Origin: Nocardioides alkalitolerans
Lineage (GTDB): Bacteria > Actinomycetota > Actinomycetes > Propionibacteriales > Nocardioidaceae
Assembly: GCA_038184435.1 (NCBI GenBank)
Contig: CP116227.1
Coordinates: 1,054,001-1,118,000 of the forward strand
Direction: 5' to 3'
DNA length: 64,000 bases
Part shown: piece by piece, positions 20,269 to 29,230 of the stretch
Position numbering within the stretch: position 1 is the first letter of the stretch
Layout of the letters: each line of letters starts with the position of its first letter
The notes under the pieces: model-generated
Seen by the model: the letters and a program-made list of their open reading frames with translations, nothing else
Told to the model about the DNA's origin: nothing
The model's database searches: none
Made by a program: the position numbers and the translations under genes

Positions 20269-20982
20269 TCAGCGGCCGCGCATGTTCTGGCGCATGCCCT
20301 TCATGTTCGTCGGCAGCGGGCCCTTGGGGAGCGGCACCTTGCCGCGCTGCGCGTCGAGCGCCTTGAGGCGGTTGATCGTGTCGGTGATCTCGGGGCCCTT
20401 GATCTTCTTGGGCAGCTTCTGGACCTTGCGGACCAGCTTCGGCAGCGGCACCTGGTCGTCGCCGCGGCCGACGATGATCTCGGTGACCGGCACCTCGGCG
20501 ATGACGCGCTCGTGCTTGCGGCGCTCGCCGGCCAGGAGCGGCTTGAGGCGGTTGGCGTTGCCCTCGCCGATGAGCACGACGCCGGGCTTGCCGACGGCGC
20601 GGTGCACGACGTCCTGCTGCTTGTTGAAGGCCACGACCGGGGTGGTCTCCCAGCCGCGGCGCAGCATCTGGAGCGCGGCCGCGGCGGCGCCCTGCTGGCC
20701 CTCGAGCTGGTTGTACATCGACGTCTGCGCGCGGCGTCCGAACACGATGAGGGTCGCCAGTGTGCCGACCAGCAGCGCGGTGACGACGCTGAGGATCGTC
20801 GAGAGGATGCCGTCGCCCGGCAGGAGCGTGAAGACCAGGAACCCGAGCGCGGCGAAGACGACGAAGACGCCGACCAGGATCAGGCCGATCCGCGGGTCGC
20901 CCTTCTTGGCCATCCGGTAGGTCTCGGCGATCTGCTGCCGACGCTTCTTCGGGGCCGGGGCGGCGGGCTGCTTGCTCGACAT
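20269..20982 (-). CDS. DUF4191 family membrane protein
   Basis: A 237-residue protein of the DUF4191 family, which sits next to lipA in many actinobacteria. A basic N-terminus (PKKRRQQIAETYRMAKK) is followed by two membrane segments at about 38-58 and 64-84, and then a cytoplasmic domain with KQQDVVHRAVGKPGVVLIGEG and KIKGPEITDTINRLKALD. I chose the ATG at 20982; a GTG seven codons upstream (21003) is also possible. Function unknown. Confidence 0.85.
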   Translation of the reverse strand: MSSKQPAAPAPKKRRQQIAETYRMAKKGDPRIGLILVGVFVVFAALGFLVFTLLPGDGILSTILSVVTALLVGTLATLIVFGRRAQTSMYNQLEGQQGAAAAALQMLRRGWETTPVVAFNKQQDVVHRAVGKPGVVLIGEGNANRLKPLLAGERRKHERVIAEVPVTEIIVGRGDDQVPLPKLVRKVQKLPKKIKGPEITDTINRLKALDAQRGKVPLPKGPLPTNMKGMRQNMRGR

Positions 20983-21075
20983 GCGCTCAGGTGCCTTCTT
21001 CACGTTCGCCGGACCGGGGTCCGGTGCTGAGGACGGGTGATGACTACGTCGGACGGACGCGTCGGACCGACGCGG

Positions 21076-22038
21076 TCAGACCGTCGCGATGGCCGGTCCG
21101 ACCGGCTGGGCGGCCCGGGCCTCGACGGCCTGACGGTACAGCCGACCGGCGCGGTAGGACGAACGGACCAGGGGACCGGACAGGGCGCCGGCGAAGCCGA
21201 TCTCCATGGCCTCCTCCTGCAGCTCGACGAACTCCTGGGGCTTGACCCAGCGCTCGACGGGGTGGTGCCGCAGGGAAGGACGCAGGTACTGCGTGATGGT
21301 GATGAGGTCGCAGCCGGCCTCGTGGAGGTCGCGCAGCGCCTCGGAGATCTCCTCGCGCGTCTCGCCCATGCCGAGGATGAGGTTGGACTTCGTCACCAGC
21401 CCGGCCGCGCGAGCCTGGGTGAGGACGTCGAGGGAGCGCTCGTAGCGGAACGCGGGACGGATGCGCTTGAAGATGCGCGGCACCGTCTCCAGGTTGTGGG
21501 CGAGCACCTCGGGGCGGGAGTCGAAGACCTCGGCCAGCAGGTCGGGCTTGCCGTTGAAGTCGGGGATGAGGTTCTCCACGCCGGTGCCCGGGTTGAGCTC
21601 GTGGATGGCGCGGACCGTCTCGGCGTAGAGCCAGGCGCCGCCGTCGGTCAGGTCGTCGCGGGCGACACCGGTGATGGTGGCGTAGCGCAGCTGCATCTTC
21701 TCGACCGACTCAGCGACCCGGCGGGGCTCGTCGCGGTCCAGCGGCTGCGGCTTGCCCGTGTCGATCTGGCAGAAGTCGCAGCGTCGGGTGCACTGGTCGC
21801 CACCGATGAGGAACGTGGCCTCGCGGTCCTCCCAGCACTCGAAGATGTTGGGACAGCCCGCCTCCTGGCAGACCGTGTGGAGACCTTCGGACTTCACGAG
21901 GTGCTGGAGCGCCTTGTACTCCGGGCCCATCGTCGCGCGGGTCTTGATCCACTCGGGCTTCCGCTCGATCGGGGTCTCCGAGTTGCGGATCTCCAGGCGG
22001 AGGAGCTTGCGGCCGTCAGCTGATGGCATCTGGGTCAC
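21076..22038 (-). CDS. lipA: Lipoyl synthase LipA
   Basis: Radical-SAM enzyme that inserts two sulfurs into the octanoyl group on lipoyl-domain lysines. Auxiliary cluster cysteines are C57, C62 and C68 (CQEAGCPNIFECW), and the radical-SAM cluster is C83, C87 and C90 (CTRRCDFC). The C-terminal RSSYRAG carries the conserved Ser ligand. 320 aa, full length. GTG start with a TAGAGT box 6 bases upstream and no ribosome binding site, suggesting a leaderless mRNA. It works after LipB (24081-24824). Its targets would include the E2 protein at 26472-28319 and GcvH, which is not in this window. Confidence 0.97.
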   Translation of the reverse strand: MTQMPSADGRKLLRLEIRNSETPIERKPEWIKTRATMGPEYKALQHLVKSEGLHTVCQEAGCPNIFECWEDREATFLIGGDQCTRRCDFCQIDTGKPQPLDRDEPRRVAESVEKMQLRYATITGVARDDLTDGGAWLYAETVRAIHELNPGTGVENLIPDFNGKPDLLAEVFDSRPEVLAHNLETVPRIFKRIRPAFRYERSLDVLTQARAAGLVTKSNLILGMGETREEISEALRDLHEAGCDLITITQYLRPSLRHHPVERWVKPQEFVELQEEAMEIGFAGALSGPLVRSSYRAGRLYRQAVEARAAQPVGPAIATV

Positions 22039-22070
22039 GGGCCCACTCTACGCCCGTGCGGCCAGCCTGC

Positions 22071-23069
22071 TCACGGCACGTCGCGACGGCGGAACGACGC
22101 GATCGAGACCGCCACGAGGAGCGCGACGAGGACCGCGACGTACAGGACCGCCTCGGGGCGCTCGAGCACCCGCAGGCAGGGGTCGGCGGACATCCCGAGG
22201 TCGCCGTCGGAGTAGCAGTCGTCGGCGTAGTACTCGACCTCGCCCGCGACCACCGCCACCGCATTGGTCGGCAGCGTCCACCGGATCGCGGACGCCCCGA
22301 ACACGGCGAGGAGGATCGTCGAGCCGACGCTCACCGCGAAGACGATGCCGAGCGTGATGACCGTGGAGCGCAGCAGCATGGTCAGCGCGTGCGCGGCCAG
22401 CGTGGCCGCGACCAGCAGCGCCACGGTCCAGACCGACGAGACCGCCACCCGGCCCCACGTCTCCGAGGACGTCTCGATGCCCCGGCTCGCGGCCGTCACC
22501 GCGACCATCGTCCAGAACAGCGCGAGCGCGACCGTCGCGAGGCCCGCAGCCACGATCCCGCCAGCGAGCGCCTTGGCGACCCAGACCCGGGTACGCCGCG
22601 GGTCCACCAGCAGCTGCACCGACATCGACCCCGAGGCCCAGTCGGCGCCCACGAAGGTCGTGCCGAGCAGCACGACCACCAGCAGGACGATGACCGCGAC
22701 GGCCACCGCCGCGTCGGTGCGGGTGGTCTCGACGTCGAGCGCGCTGCGGTAGAGGTAGCTGTCGGCCGTGTACCAATGCGGGTCGGCCAGGTCGGCGGCG
22801 CAGACCTCCCGCGCCTCGTCGCTGCCCGCCTCCTCGACGTACCCGAAGGTCTCCGGCGCCTCGACGCAGTCGTCGACGGACTGGAGCGCGGCCTGGTAGT
22901 CGAGCTCGGCCTGCTGCTCGGCCCGGGCGAGGTCGCCGTCCGAGACGGGCCGCGTGTTCCAGAGCTGGCTCGCCGCGATCAGCACCGGCACGACGAGGGC
23001 GACGAGCACCAGCACCACGACGGCGCGGCGCTTGCGCAACCGGGTCAGCTCGACCCCCAGCAGGCGCAT
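22071..23069 (-). CDS. ABC transporter permease (ABC-2 type)
   Basis: A 332-residue membrane protein with six predicted helices (about 15-35, 121-143, 166-190, 205-225, 236-258, 307-326). A large extracytoplasmic loop between the first two contains several Cys and acidic residues. This is the layout of ABC-2 permeases of the bacitracin/lantibiotic-export type. The ATG overlaps the stop of the upstream ATPase gene by one base (TGATG), so the two are one transporter. Substrate unknown. The pair separates lipB from lipA, which are usually adjacent. Confidence 0.82.
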   Translation of the reverse strand: MRLLGVELTRLRKRRAVVVLVLVALVVPVLIAASQLWNTRPVSDGDLARAEQQAELDYQAALQSVDDCVEAPETFGYVEEAGSDEAREVCAADLADPHWYTADSYLYRSALDVETTRTDAAVAVAVIVLLVVVLLGTTFVGADWASGSMSVQLLVDPRRTRVWVAKALAGGIVAAGLATVALALFWTMVAVTAASRGIETSSETWGRVAVSSVWTVALLVAATLAAHALTMLLRSTVITLGIVFAVSVGSTILLAVFGASAIRWTLPTNAVAVVAGEVEYYADDCYSDGDLGMSADPCLRVLERPEAVLYVAVLVALLVAVSIASFRRRDVP

Positions 23070-23995
23070 CACGCGGCACCGCCGGGGACCGTGGGCTCCG
23101 CCGAGGTGAGCTGCAGGAAGACGGACTCGAGGTCGCGGCGTACCGGCGTCAGCTCCCGGGGCCACAGGTCGTGGCCCGCGAGCGCGCGGGCCACCTCCTC
23201 CGGGTCGCGGTCGCCGAGGTCGAGCGTCAGGTGGTCGGCCTCGCGGTGCACGACGATCCCGGCGTCCTCGAGCACGCCCGCGGCGCGCTCGGGCTGGGAG
23301 ACGACGAGCCGGTACGTCGTGCCGCCCGCCACCAGCTCGTCCACCCGGCCCTCGGCCAGCAGACGACCGCGACCGATGATGCTGACGGAGTCGCAGACCT
23401 GCTGGATCTCCGCGAGGATGTGGGAGCTTACCAGCACCGTGACCCCCTGGGCGCCGAGCGCGCGGATCATCTCGCGGATCTCGCGGATGCCCGCCGGGTC
23501 GAGACCGTTCGTCGGCTCGTCGAGGATGAGCAGCTCGGGGTCCTTCAGCAGGGTCGCCGCGATGGCGAGGCGCTGCTCCATGCCGAGCGAGTAGGTGCGG
23601 TAGCGGTCGTTCTCGCGCCCCGCCAGCCCCACCTGGTGCAGGGCCGCGTCGACCCGCTTCGCGTCGATGCCGCCGGCACGGGCGAGCAGCTCGAGGTTGG
23701 TGCGCGCCGAGAAGGTCGGCGTGAACTTGGGCGACTCGACCACCGCGCCCACGCGGCCCATGACCTCGGGGAGCCGCTCGGGCACCGGCTCGCCGAAGAG
23801 CCGCATCGTGCCGCCGGTCGCCCGGGCGAGGCCGAGCAGCATGCGGATCGTCGTCGTCTTGCCGGAGCCGTTCGGCCCCAGGAACCCGTGCACGCCGCCC
23901 CGCGGCACCGACAGGTCCAGCCCGTCCACCGCCGTGCGGCCGTGGCTGCCGAAGTCCTTCCGCAGCCCGCGCGTCTCCACCACCAGGTCACTCAT
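23069..23995 (-). CDS. ABC transporter ATP-binding protein (DrrA/CcmA-like)
   Basis: A 308-residue nucleotide-binding subunit. Walker A is GPNGSGKTT near 39-47, signature motif YSLGMEQRLAIA near 143-154, Walker B LLILDEPTNGLDP near 163-175, followed by the switch His in VLVSSHIL. After the ATPase domain comes the ~80-residue C-terminal extension typical of drug/antibiotic export ATPases. The start ATG at 23995 begins MSDLVVETRGL. It is coupled to the permease gene at 22071-23069. Confidence 0.92.
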   Translation of the reverse strand: MSDLVVETRGLRKDFGSHGRTAVDGLDLSVPRGGVHGFLGPNGSGKTTTIRMLLGLARATGGTMRLFGEPVPERLPEVMGRVGAVVESPKFTPTFSARTNLELLARAGGIDAKRVDAALHQVGLAGRENDRYRTYSLGMEQRLAIAATLLKDPELLILDEPTNGLDPAGIREIREMIRALGAQGVTVLVSSHILAEIQQVCDSVSIIGRGRLLAEGRVDELVAGGTTYRLVVSQPERAAGVLEDAGIVVHREADHLTLDLGDRDPEEVARALAGHDLWPRELTPVRRDLESVFLQLTSAEPTVPGGAA

Positions 23996-24080
23996 CGTCG
24001 TCCCCCACGAGCGCAGCATGGAGCACGGCCGCCGGTACGACGCGTGCGACGCGCCGGACGGCTCTCGAGCGGCCGACGGG

Positions 24081-24824
24081 TCAGGCGCCGGGCGTCACCA
24101 GGGCGATGCGCGGCGGCTCGGGGCGCGCCTCGTAGTCGGGGGTCGCGTCGTACGGCGCCCAGGCGAGCAGGTCGCGCAGGTGGTGCTCGACGAGGGGGAG
24201 CACCTCGGCGATCGTCACGTCGCGGCCCAGCTCGGCGGACAGCGAGGTCACGCCGGCGTCGGTGATGCCGCAGGGGGTGAACCGGGCGTACCACCCCAGG
24301 TCCACGTCGCAGTTGAGGGAGAAGCCGTGCATGGTGACGCCGCGGGAGACGCGGATGCCGATCGCGGCGATCTTGCGCTCGGGCCCACGGTCGTCGGCGC
24401 GGAGCCAGACGCCGCTGCGGCCCGGCACGCGGGCGGTGGTGACGCCGAGGTCGCGGCAGACGCGGATCAGCGCCTCCTCGACCCGCCGCACGTAGTCGAC
24501 GACGAGCACGTGGTCGGGCAGGCGCACGATCGGGTACCCCACGAGCTGCCCCGGGCCGTGGAACGTGATCTTGCCGCCGCGGTCGACGTCGATGACGTCG
24601 GCGCCGCCCGGTTCGAGCGGCTTCTCGTGGGCGTCGGTGCGCTTGCCGCAGGTGAAGACCGGCGGGTGCTGGAGCAGCAGCACGGTGCCGTGCGGGGTGC
24701 CGTCGGCCGGCGCCGGGGCGTCGACCACGGCGGCGTGCACCTCGCGCTGCAGGTCCCAGGCCGCCCGGTACTCCACCCCCGTCGCACCCTCGTCGAGACC
24801 GTGCGTCCGCAGCTCCAGCGCCAT
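24081..24824 (-). CDS. lipB: Octanoyltransferase LipB
   Basis: Transfers octanoate from acyl-carrier protein to lipoyl-domain lysines, the first step of lipoate synthesis. Conserved RGGKITFHGPGQLVGYPI starts near residue 82. The catalytic Lys151 is in RKIAAIGIRV and Cys185 in FTPCGITDAGVTSL. 247 aa. ATG start preceded by TAGGCT with 6 bases between, and no Shine-Dalgarno sequence, so probably leaderless. Upstream of the inserted ABC transporter and lipA on the same strand. Confidence 0.97.
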   Translation of the reverse strand: MALELRTHGLDEGATGVEYRAAWDLQREVHAAVVDAPAPADGTPHGTVLLLQHPPVFTCGKRTDAHEKPLEPGGADVIDVDRGGKITFHGPGQLVGYPIVRLPDHVLVVDYVRRVEEALIRVCRDLGVTTARVPGRSGVWLRADDRGPERKIAAIGIRVSRGVTMHGFSLNCDVDLGWYARFTPCGITDAGVTSLSAELGRDVTIAEVLPLVEHHLRDLLAWAPYDATPDYEARPEPPRIALVTPGA

Positions 24825-24909
24825 GGGGCGAGCCTACTCCGGCGTCGCCCTCCGCCCGCCTGTGGATGACGGCCGACGCCGTCCGGCGATCTCCGGCACC
24901 GTTGTCGTC

Positions 24910-25512
24910 GTGCGAGTGCGACGACCACCAGCGAGCGGGTGCCACCGGGCGACCCGTCGGGCGGGTGCGGGGGTCCCGCGCGGTCTGCTGGTCGCCGCGC
25001 TCGCGCTCGTCGTGGGGCCGCTGGCGGCGGGGGCGGCGCTCGCCCTCGCCAGCACGGGCGGGGCTACGGTGGCCCCCCGCCCGGTGGGGGACCCGAAGGC
25101 CGTCGTCCGCACGGTCGTCGAGGGGTGGGACGCGCGTCGCGCCGCGGCGTACGCGACGGGTGACGTCGCCGCGGTCGCGCGGCTCTACCCGGCCGGGTCC
25201 GCGCTGGGGGAGGAGGACGCGGGGGTGCTGGCGGCGTACGTCGAGCGCGGCCTCACCGTCAACGACCTGCGGTTCGCGGTCCGCGACGTGACGATCGAGG
25301 AGGCGACGCCCGACCGCGTGGTCGTGGTGGTGACGGACCGGATGGACCGGGCGGAGGTACGCCGCGGTGACGGCTCCCGCGTGGCCCGCCTGCCCGGTCG
25401 CGGGGAGGCCCAGCGTCGGCTGGTGCTCGAGCGTCGGGACGGCGCGTGGACGTTGGTGTCGTCCGGGCCCGGCGGCCCGGGGGTCACGCCGTCGGAGCCA
25501 GTGCCGCCGTGA
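24910..25512 (+). CDS. Membrane-anchored protein with a SnoaL/Mce-associated-like domain
   Basis: A 200-residue protein I cannot name. A basic N-terminus precedes one membrane helix (about 20-45, GLLVAALALVVGPLAAGAALALA). The outside domain begins VVRTVVEGWDARRAAAYATGDVAAVARLY and continues with beta segments (VTIEEATPDRVVVVVTDRM, RRLVLERRDGAWTLVSS). That layout resembles small cone-shaped SnoaL-like domains found in membrane-anchored actinobacterial proteins. GTG starts at 24910 and 24916 are both possible. Its last 29 bases overlap the convergent epimerase gene. Confidence 0.65.
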   Translation: MRVRRPPASGCHRATRRAGAGVPRGLLVAALALVVGPLAAGAALALASTGGATVAPRPVGDPKAVVRTVVEGWDARRAAAYATGDVAAVARLYPAGSALGEEDAGVLAAYVERGLTVNDLRFAVRDVTIEEATPDRVVVVVTDRMDRAEVRRGDGSRVARLPGRGEAQRRLVLERRDGAWTLVSSGPGGPGVTPSEPVPP

Positions 25513-26392
25513 GCACGTCCCGCACGTCGTGGTCGTGGAAGGCGTAACCGGAGTCCTGCAGGGCGGCCGGCACCGTGCGGAGCGAGCCCAGCACCTCCGG
25601 CGCCATGCGGCCGGCGCCCAGCTTGATGATCGCCGACGGCACCCGCAGGAACGCCGGGCGGTGCACCAGCTCGGCGAGCGTGCGGGTGAACTCGGCGTTG
25701 GTCGGCACCTCGGGGCAGCACAGGTTGACCGGGCCGCTGAGGGTGTCGTGCTCGGCCGCGTGGACGACGCCGCCCACCCAGTCGCGCAACGAGATGACGG
25801 GGAAGTGCTGGCTGCCGTCGCCGAGACGGGCGGCGCCGCCGAGCCGGAAGAGCGGGAGCATCAGGTTGAGCGGCGCACTGCTGCGGTCGAGCACCGGCGC
25901 GGTCCGGAGGATGCAGACGCGGGCGCCGGCCTCGCTGGCGGGGGTGGTCGCGGCCTGCCACTCGCGGGTCACCTCGCTGAGCAGCGCGTCGCCGCGGGAG
26001 TCGGCGTCCTCCGCGAGCACGGGGTCGCCGACGTCGCTGTGGTCGCCGTAGAACGAGATGCCGTTGCCGGCGAGGAACGCGGGGGGCGTCGACGCGTCGG
26101 CGATCGTGCGCGCCAGGAGGTCCGTCGTCGCGATCCGGCTGCGCCGCAGCTCGGTAGCCCACTTCTTCGAGTGGGGGTTGCCCATGGTGGGCGACCCCGC
26201 CAGGTTGACGACCACGTCGGCGGAGCCGACCAGGTCGGAGTCGACCTCGCCCGCGTAGGGGTCCCAGTGGGACGTGTCCTCCGAGGCCGAGTCGCGCCGT
26301 ACGAGCCGGGTCACCCGGTGGTCGCGACCGCGGAGCGCGCGCACGAGGGCCTGACCGAGGAATCCGGACGAGCCGGCGACGACGACGTGCAT
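25484..26392 (-). CDS. TIGR01777 family NAD-dependent epimerase/oxidoreductase
   Basis: A 302-residue short-chain dehydrogenase-fold protein of the TIGR01777 (YfcH) family. The Rossmann motif GSSGFLGQAL lies at 8-17, VVVNLAGSPTMG near 64-75, and the family motif NGISFYGDHSD near 108-118. The C-terminal DUF1731-like part ends in LQDSGYAFHDHDVRDVLTAAL. AGGAGGA before the ATG supports the start. Reaction unknown; homologues are widely conserved. The 3' end overlaps the gene at 24910-25512 by 29 bases. Confidence 0.92.
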   Translation of the reverse strand: MHVVVAGSSGFLGQALVRALRGRDHRVTRLVRRDSASEDTSHWDPYAGEVDSDLVGSADVVVNLAGSPTMGNPHSKKWATELRRSRIATTDLLARTIADASTPPAFLAGNGISFYGDHSDVGDPVLAEDADSRGDALLSEVTREWQAATTPASEAGARVCILRTAPVLDRSSAPLNLMLPLFRLGGAARLGDGSQHFPVISLRDWVGGVVHAAEHDTLSGPVNLCCPEVPTNAEFTRTLAELVHRPAFLRVPSAIIKLGAGRMAPEVLGSLRTVPAALQDSGYAFHDHDVRDVLTAALAPTA

Positions 26393-26415
26393 GGGGTCCT
26401 CCTGCGGAGATGACG

Positions 26416-26447
26416 GACGGCCCCGTCCAGAGTAGGACGGGGCCGTC
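26416..26447. terminator. Hairpin terminator after the E2 gene
   Basis: A perfect 13-bp stem (GACGGCCCCGTCC pairing with GGACGGGGCCGTC) with a 6-base loop. It lies 25 bases after the stop of the E2 gene (minus strand) and just before the epimerase start, so it most likely ends the E2 transcript. Confidence 0.75.
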
Positions 26448-26471
26448 TGCCGGCTGGTGCAGCGGGGTGGA

Positions 26472-28319
26472 TCAGACCTCGAAGTGACCCGCCTCGAGGC
26501 GCGCCTTCAGGTCGCGGAGGAAGCGACCGGCGTCGGCGCCGTCGACGATGCGGTGGTCGTAGGTCAGCGACAGGTAGACCATGTGGCGCACCGCGATCGT
26601 CTCGCCCAGGTTCGGGTCGTCGATCACGACCGGACGCTTCACCACGGCACCGGGGCCGAGGATCGCGACCTGCGGGCTGTTGATGATCGGCGTGTCGAAC
26701 AGAGCGCCGAAGCTGCCCAGGTTGGTGATCGTGAAGGTGCCGCCCGAGAGCTCGTCCGGCCCGATCTTGTTGGTGCGCGTGCGCTCCGCGACGTCCGCGA
26801 TCTTCTTGGCCAGGCCCGAGATCGACAGGTCGCCGGCGTCCTTCACGACGGGCGTGATGAGGCCCTTCGGGGTGTCGACCGCGAACGCGACGTGCTCGAC
26901 GTCGTGGTAGGTCACCGTCTCGGCCTCGGTGTCGAGCGAGGCGTTGAGGACCGGGTGCTCCTTCAGCGTGTCCGTGGCCGCCTTCGCGAAGAAGGGCAGG
27001 TAGGACAGCTTGACGCCCTCGCGGGCGAGGAACTCGGCCTTCTTCGCGTCCCGGAGGCGCGCGATGTTGGTGACGTCGACCTCGACGACCTGCGTCAGCT
27101 GCGCGGCACCGTGGAGAGACTCGACCATGCGCGAGGCGATGATCTTGCGCAGGCGCGACAGCTTCTCGGTCTTGCCGCGCAGCGGCGACGGCGTGGCCGG
27201 GGCACCAGCGGAGGACGAGGCGGCCGCGGGAGCCGCGGCGGCCGGGGCAGCAGCGGCGGGGGCCGCAGCGGCCTCCTTGGCCTTCGCGGCGGCGTCGAGC
27301 ACGTCCTGCTTGCGGATGCGCCCACCGACACCGCTGCCGGTCACGGTGGACAGGTCCACGTCGTGCTGCGCGGCGAGCTTGCGCACCAGCGGCGTCACGT
27401 AGGTGCCCGCGTCGGCGGAGGAGTCCTGCTCCGACGAGGCGGCCTGCGACGGCTGCGCGGCACCGGCGGGAGCCGAGCCGGGCTCCGCCGACTTGCCGGG
27501 GGCCGGGTCGGCCTTCGGCGCCGGGGTGGGCTCGGGCTTGCTCTCCGCGGCGGGCTTCGGCTCGGGCTCCGGCTCGGGCTCCGGCTCCGGCTCGGGCTCG
27601 GGCTCCGGCTCGGCGGCCGCCGGGGCGGCGGAGCCGTCACCGATGATCGCGAGCTCGGCGCCGACCTCGACGGTCTCGTCCTCGTCGGCCTTGATCTCCA
27701 GCAGCGTGCCGGCGACGGGCGAGGGGATCTCGGTGTCGACCTTGTCGGTGGAGACCTCGAGCAGCGGCTCGTCGACGGCGACCTCGTCGCCGACCTGCTT
27801 GAGCCAGCGCGTCACGGTGCCCTCGGTGACGGACTCGCCCAGGGCGGGCAGGGTCACCGGGGTGCCGGAGCCGCCGCCGGTGCCACCGGAGCCACCGGAG
27901 GCGGAGGGCTTCGACTCGGTCTTCTCGGCCTCGGGGGTCTCGTCGCCGGGGGGCAGCTCGCCCTTCTCCTCGACGATCTCCTCCTCCTGCTCGGCCTTCT
28001 TCGCGGCCTGCTCCTCGTCGGCGGGCTGCGCCTCGGGGGTGGCGGTCTCGTCGGTCGTGCCGGCGTCGCCGCTGCCCTCGTCGTCGTCGCCCACGACGGC
28101 CAGCACCGCGCCGACCTCGACCGTGTCGTCCTCGTCGGCCTTGATCTCCAGCAGCGTGCCGGCGACCGGGGACGGGATCTCGGTGTCGACCTTGTCGGTC
28201 GAGACCTCGAGCAGCGGCTCGTCGACGGCGATCGTGTCTCCCACCTGCTTGAGCCAGCGGGTCACGGTGCCTTCGGTGACGGACTCGCCGAGGGCCGGCA
28301 GGGTTACTTCGGTCGCCAT
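26472..28319 (-). CDS. sucB: Dihydrolipoamide acyltransferase E2 with two lipoyl domains (2-oxoglutarate dehydrogenase type)
   Basis: E2 core of a 2-oxoacid dehydrogenase complex. Two lipoyl domains (1-78 and 152-228) carry the lipoylated lysines K43 and K193 in TDKVD. They are nearly identical to each other, so recently duplicated or homogenised. A linker with about ten Glu-Pro repeats (237-254) follows, then the E1/E3-binding domain (about 308-344), an Ala-rich hinge, and the catalytic domain (about 385-615) with YDHRIVDGADAGRFL. In actinobacteria this architecture is annotated as sucB and can serve pyruvate as well as 2-oxoglutarate dehydrogenase. ATG at 28319 with GGAAG upstream. Depends on lipA and lipB nearby. 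Confidence 0.93.
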   Translation of the reverse strand: MATEVTLPALGESVTEGTVTRWLKQVGDTIAVDEPLLEVSTDKVDTEIPSPVAGTLLEIKADEDDTVEVGAVLAVVGDDDEGSGDAGTTDETATPEAQPADEEQAAKKAEQEEEIVEEKGELPPGDETPEAEKTESKPSASGGSGGTGGGSGTPVTLPALGESVTEGTVTRWLKQVGDEVAVDEPLLEVSTDKVDTEIPSPVAGTLLEIKADEDETVEVGAELAIIGDGSAAPAAAEPEPEPEPEPEPEPEPEPKPAAESKPEPTPAPKADPAPGKSAEPGSAPAGAAQPSQAASSEQDSSADAGTYVTPLVRKLAAQHDVDLSTVTGSGVGGRIRKQDVLDAAAKAKEAAAAPAAAAPAAAAPAAASSSAGAPATPSPLRGKTEKLSRLRKIIASRMVESLHGAAQLTQVVEVDVTNIARLRDAKKAEFLAREGVKLSYLPFFAKAATDTLKEHPVLNASLDTEAETVTYHDVEHVAFAVDTPKGLITPVVKDAGDLSISGLAKKIADVAERTRTNKIGPDELSGGTFTITNLGSFGALFDTPIINSPQVAILGPGAVVKRPVVIDDPNLGETIAVRHMVYLSLTYDHRIVDGADAGRFLRDLKARLEAGHFEV

Positions 28320-28700
28320 GTGCTTCCTATTCGTCTCGTTCTGAACGTCTGTCGGAGGGGGTGTGCCGGTTCGTTCGGAGCGCCGCGGGGGGCGCGCCGC
28401 GTCAGGGGTTCGCGTCGACGGGTCGTGGTGGTGGCGTCGGGCGCAGGACGAGAGCACGGTCTGCGTCGGCACGGCCCCGGTGGGGGCCGGTCGATCGAAG
28501 GTCCGTCACGAGGCGCCTCCACGCATCCGGAGCTGTGCTGTCGGACGACCATCCTTGCACTACCACCGCAGCCGGGCCCACCCGGATGGCCCGGCGATTC
28601 CCCTACCACCGGGTAGGGGTCGAGGGGCGAGCGCTCGGTCGGTCGCGCGGTTCGCGGAGTCCTGCCTCCACGAACGGGTGGGGCGCGGCAGAATGGGGGC
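28320..28700. promoter_or_regulatory. Divergent intergenic region between the E2 gene and a small conserved gene
   Basis: About 380 bases that should hold both divergent promoters. An 8-bp hairpin (CCCCTACC with GGTAGGGG) lies at 28600-28619. A CAGAAT box ends 6 bases before the ATG of the right-hand gene. No riboswitch or known operator was recognised. Confidence 0.4.
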
Positions 28701-29060
28701 ATGGCACTGTTCGACCGCTTCCGCCGGGGCCCCCGGACCAGCGCTCCGCTCCGTGACGGGTTGCGCACGGGATCGACCCGCGTGCGGGCCTCGGACTCCG
28801 CCGACGCGCAGCACCTCCTGCAGTGGGTGCAGACCCGTCGCGGCATCGAGGGCTTCGTCGAACCGCGCACCGCCGTCAACGACGTGACCCTGCTGCTGGT
28901 CGCCCACGACGGGGAGTGGACCCGGCGCCGCGTCCCCTCCGTCGCGTGGGCGCACGCGTTCGCCAACAAGCACCAGATCCCGTCGTACGACGCCGCCGTG
29001 GTGGGCGTGCCGCAGCGGATGCGGGAGTACAACCGGCGGAAGAAGGCCGAGGGCATCTGA
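28701..29060 (+). CDS. Conserved small actinobacterial protein of unknown function
   Basis: A 119-residue soluble protein. Basic N-terminus (MALFDRFRRGPR), then a mixed alpha/beta domain with HLLQWVQTRRGIEGFVEPRT, DVTLLLVAHDGEWTRRRVPS and AHAFANKHQIPSYDAAVVGVPQRM, ending in a basic tail. Codon use is like that of its neighbours and the reading is uninterrupted. I recognise the type as a widespread hypothetical protein but know no function. It has no clear ribosome binding site; a CAGAAT box 6 bases upstream hints at a leaderless transcript. Confidence 0.8.
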   Translation: MALFDRFRRGPRTSAPLRDGLRTGSTRVRASDSADAQHLLQWVQTRRGIEGFVEPRTAVNDVTLLLVAHDGEWTRRRVPSVAWAHAFANKHQIPSYDAAVVGVPQRMREYNRRKKAEGI

Positions 29061-29096
29061 GCCGTGCGGCGCGGGCGGCCCGATCGGGCTCACCCC

Positions 29097-29168
29097 GTGT
29101 AACGCGGTGTCCGGGCCACTGTGGAAGGGATAGACCACCGCAGAAGTGACCAGGACACCGCGTTACAC
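29097..29168. repeat. Intergenic palindromic repeat, copy 1
   Basis: A 72-bp element bounded by a perfect 16-bp inverted repeat, GTGTAACGCGGTGTCC at 29097-29112 and its complement at 29153-29168. Inside are further short matches (CACT/AGTG, TGG/CCA) that would allow a nested stem. It is related to copy 2, 62 bases downstream, in the opposite orientation. It could be folded as RNA or be a REP/MITE-like mobile repeat. Confidence 0.8.
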
Positions 29169-29230
29169 GCCGAGGTGTCGGCCGGTGGGGGGCGTACGCC
29201 GCCCCGTCGACGCGACGAGGCCTCGCGACA

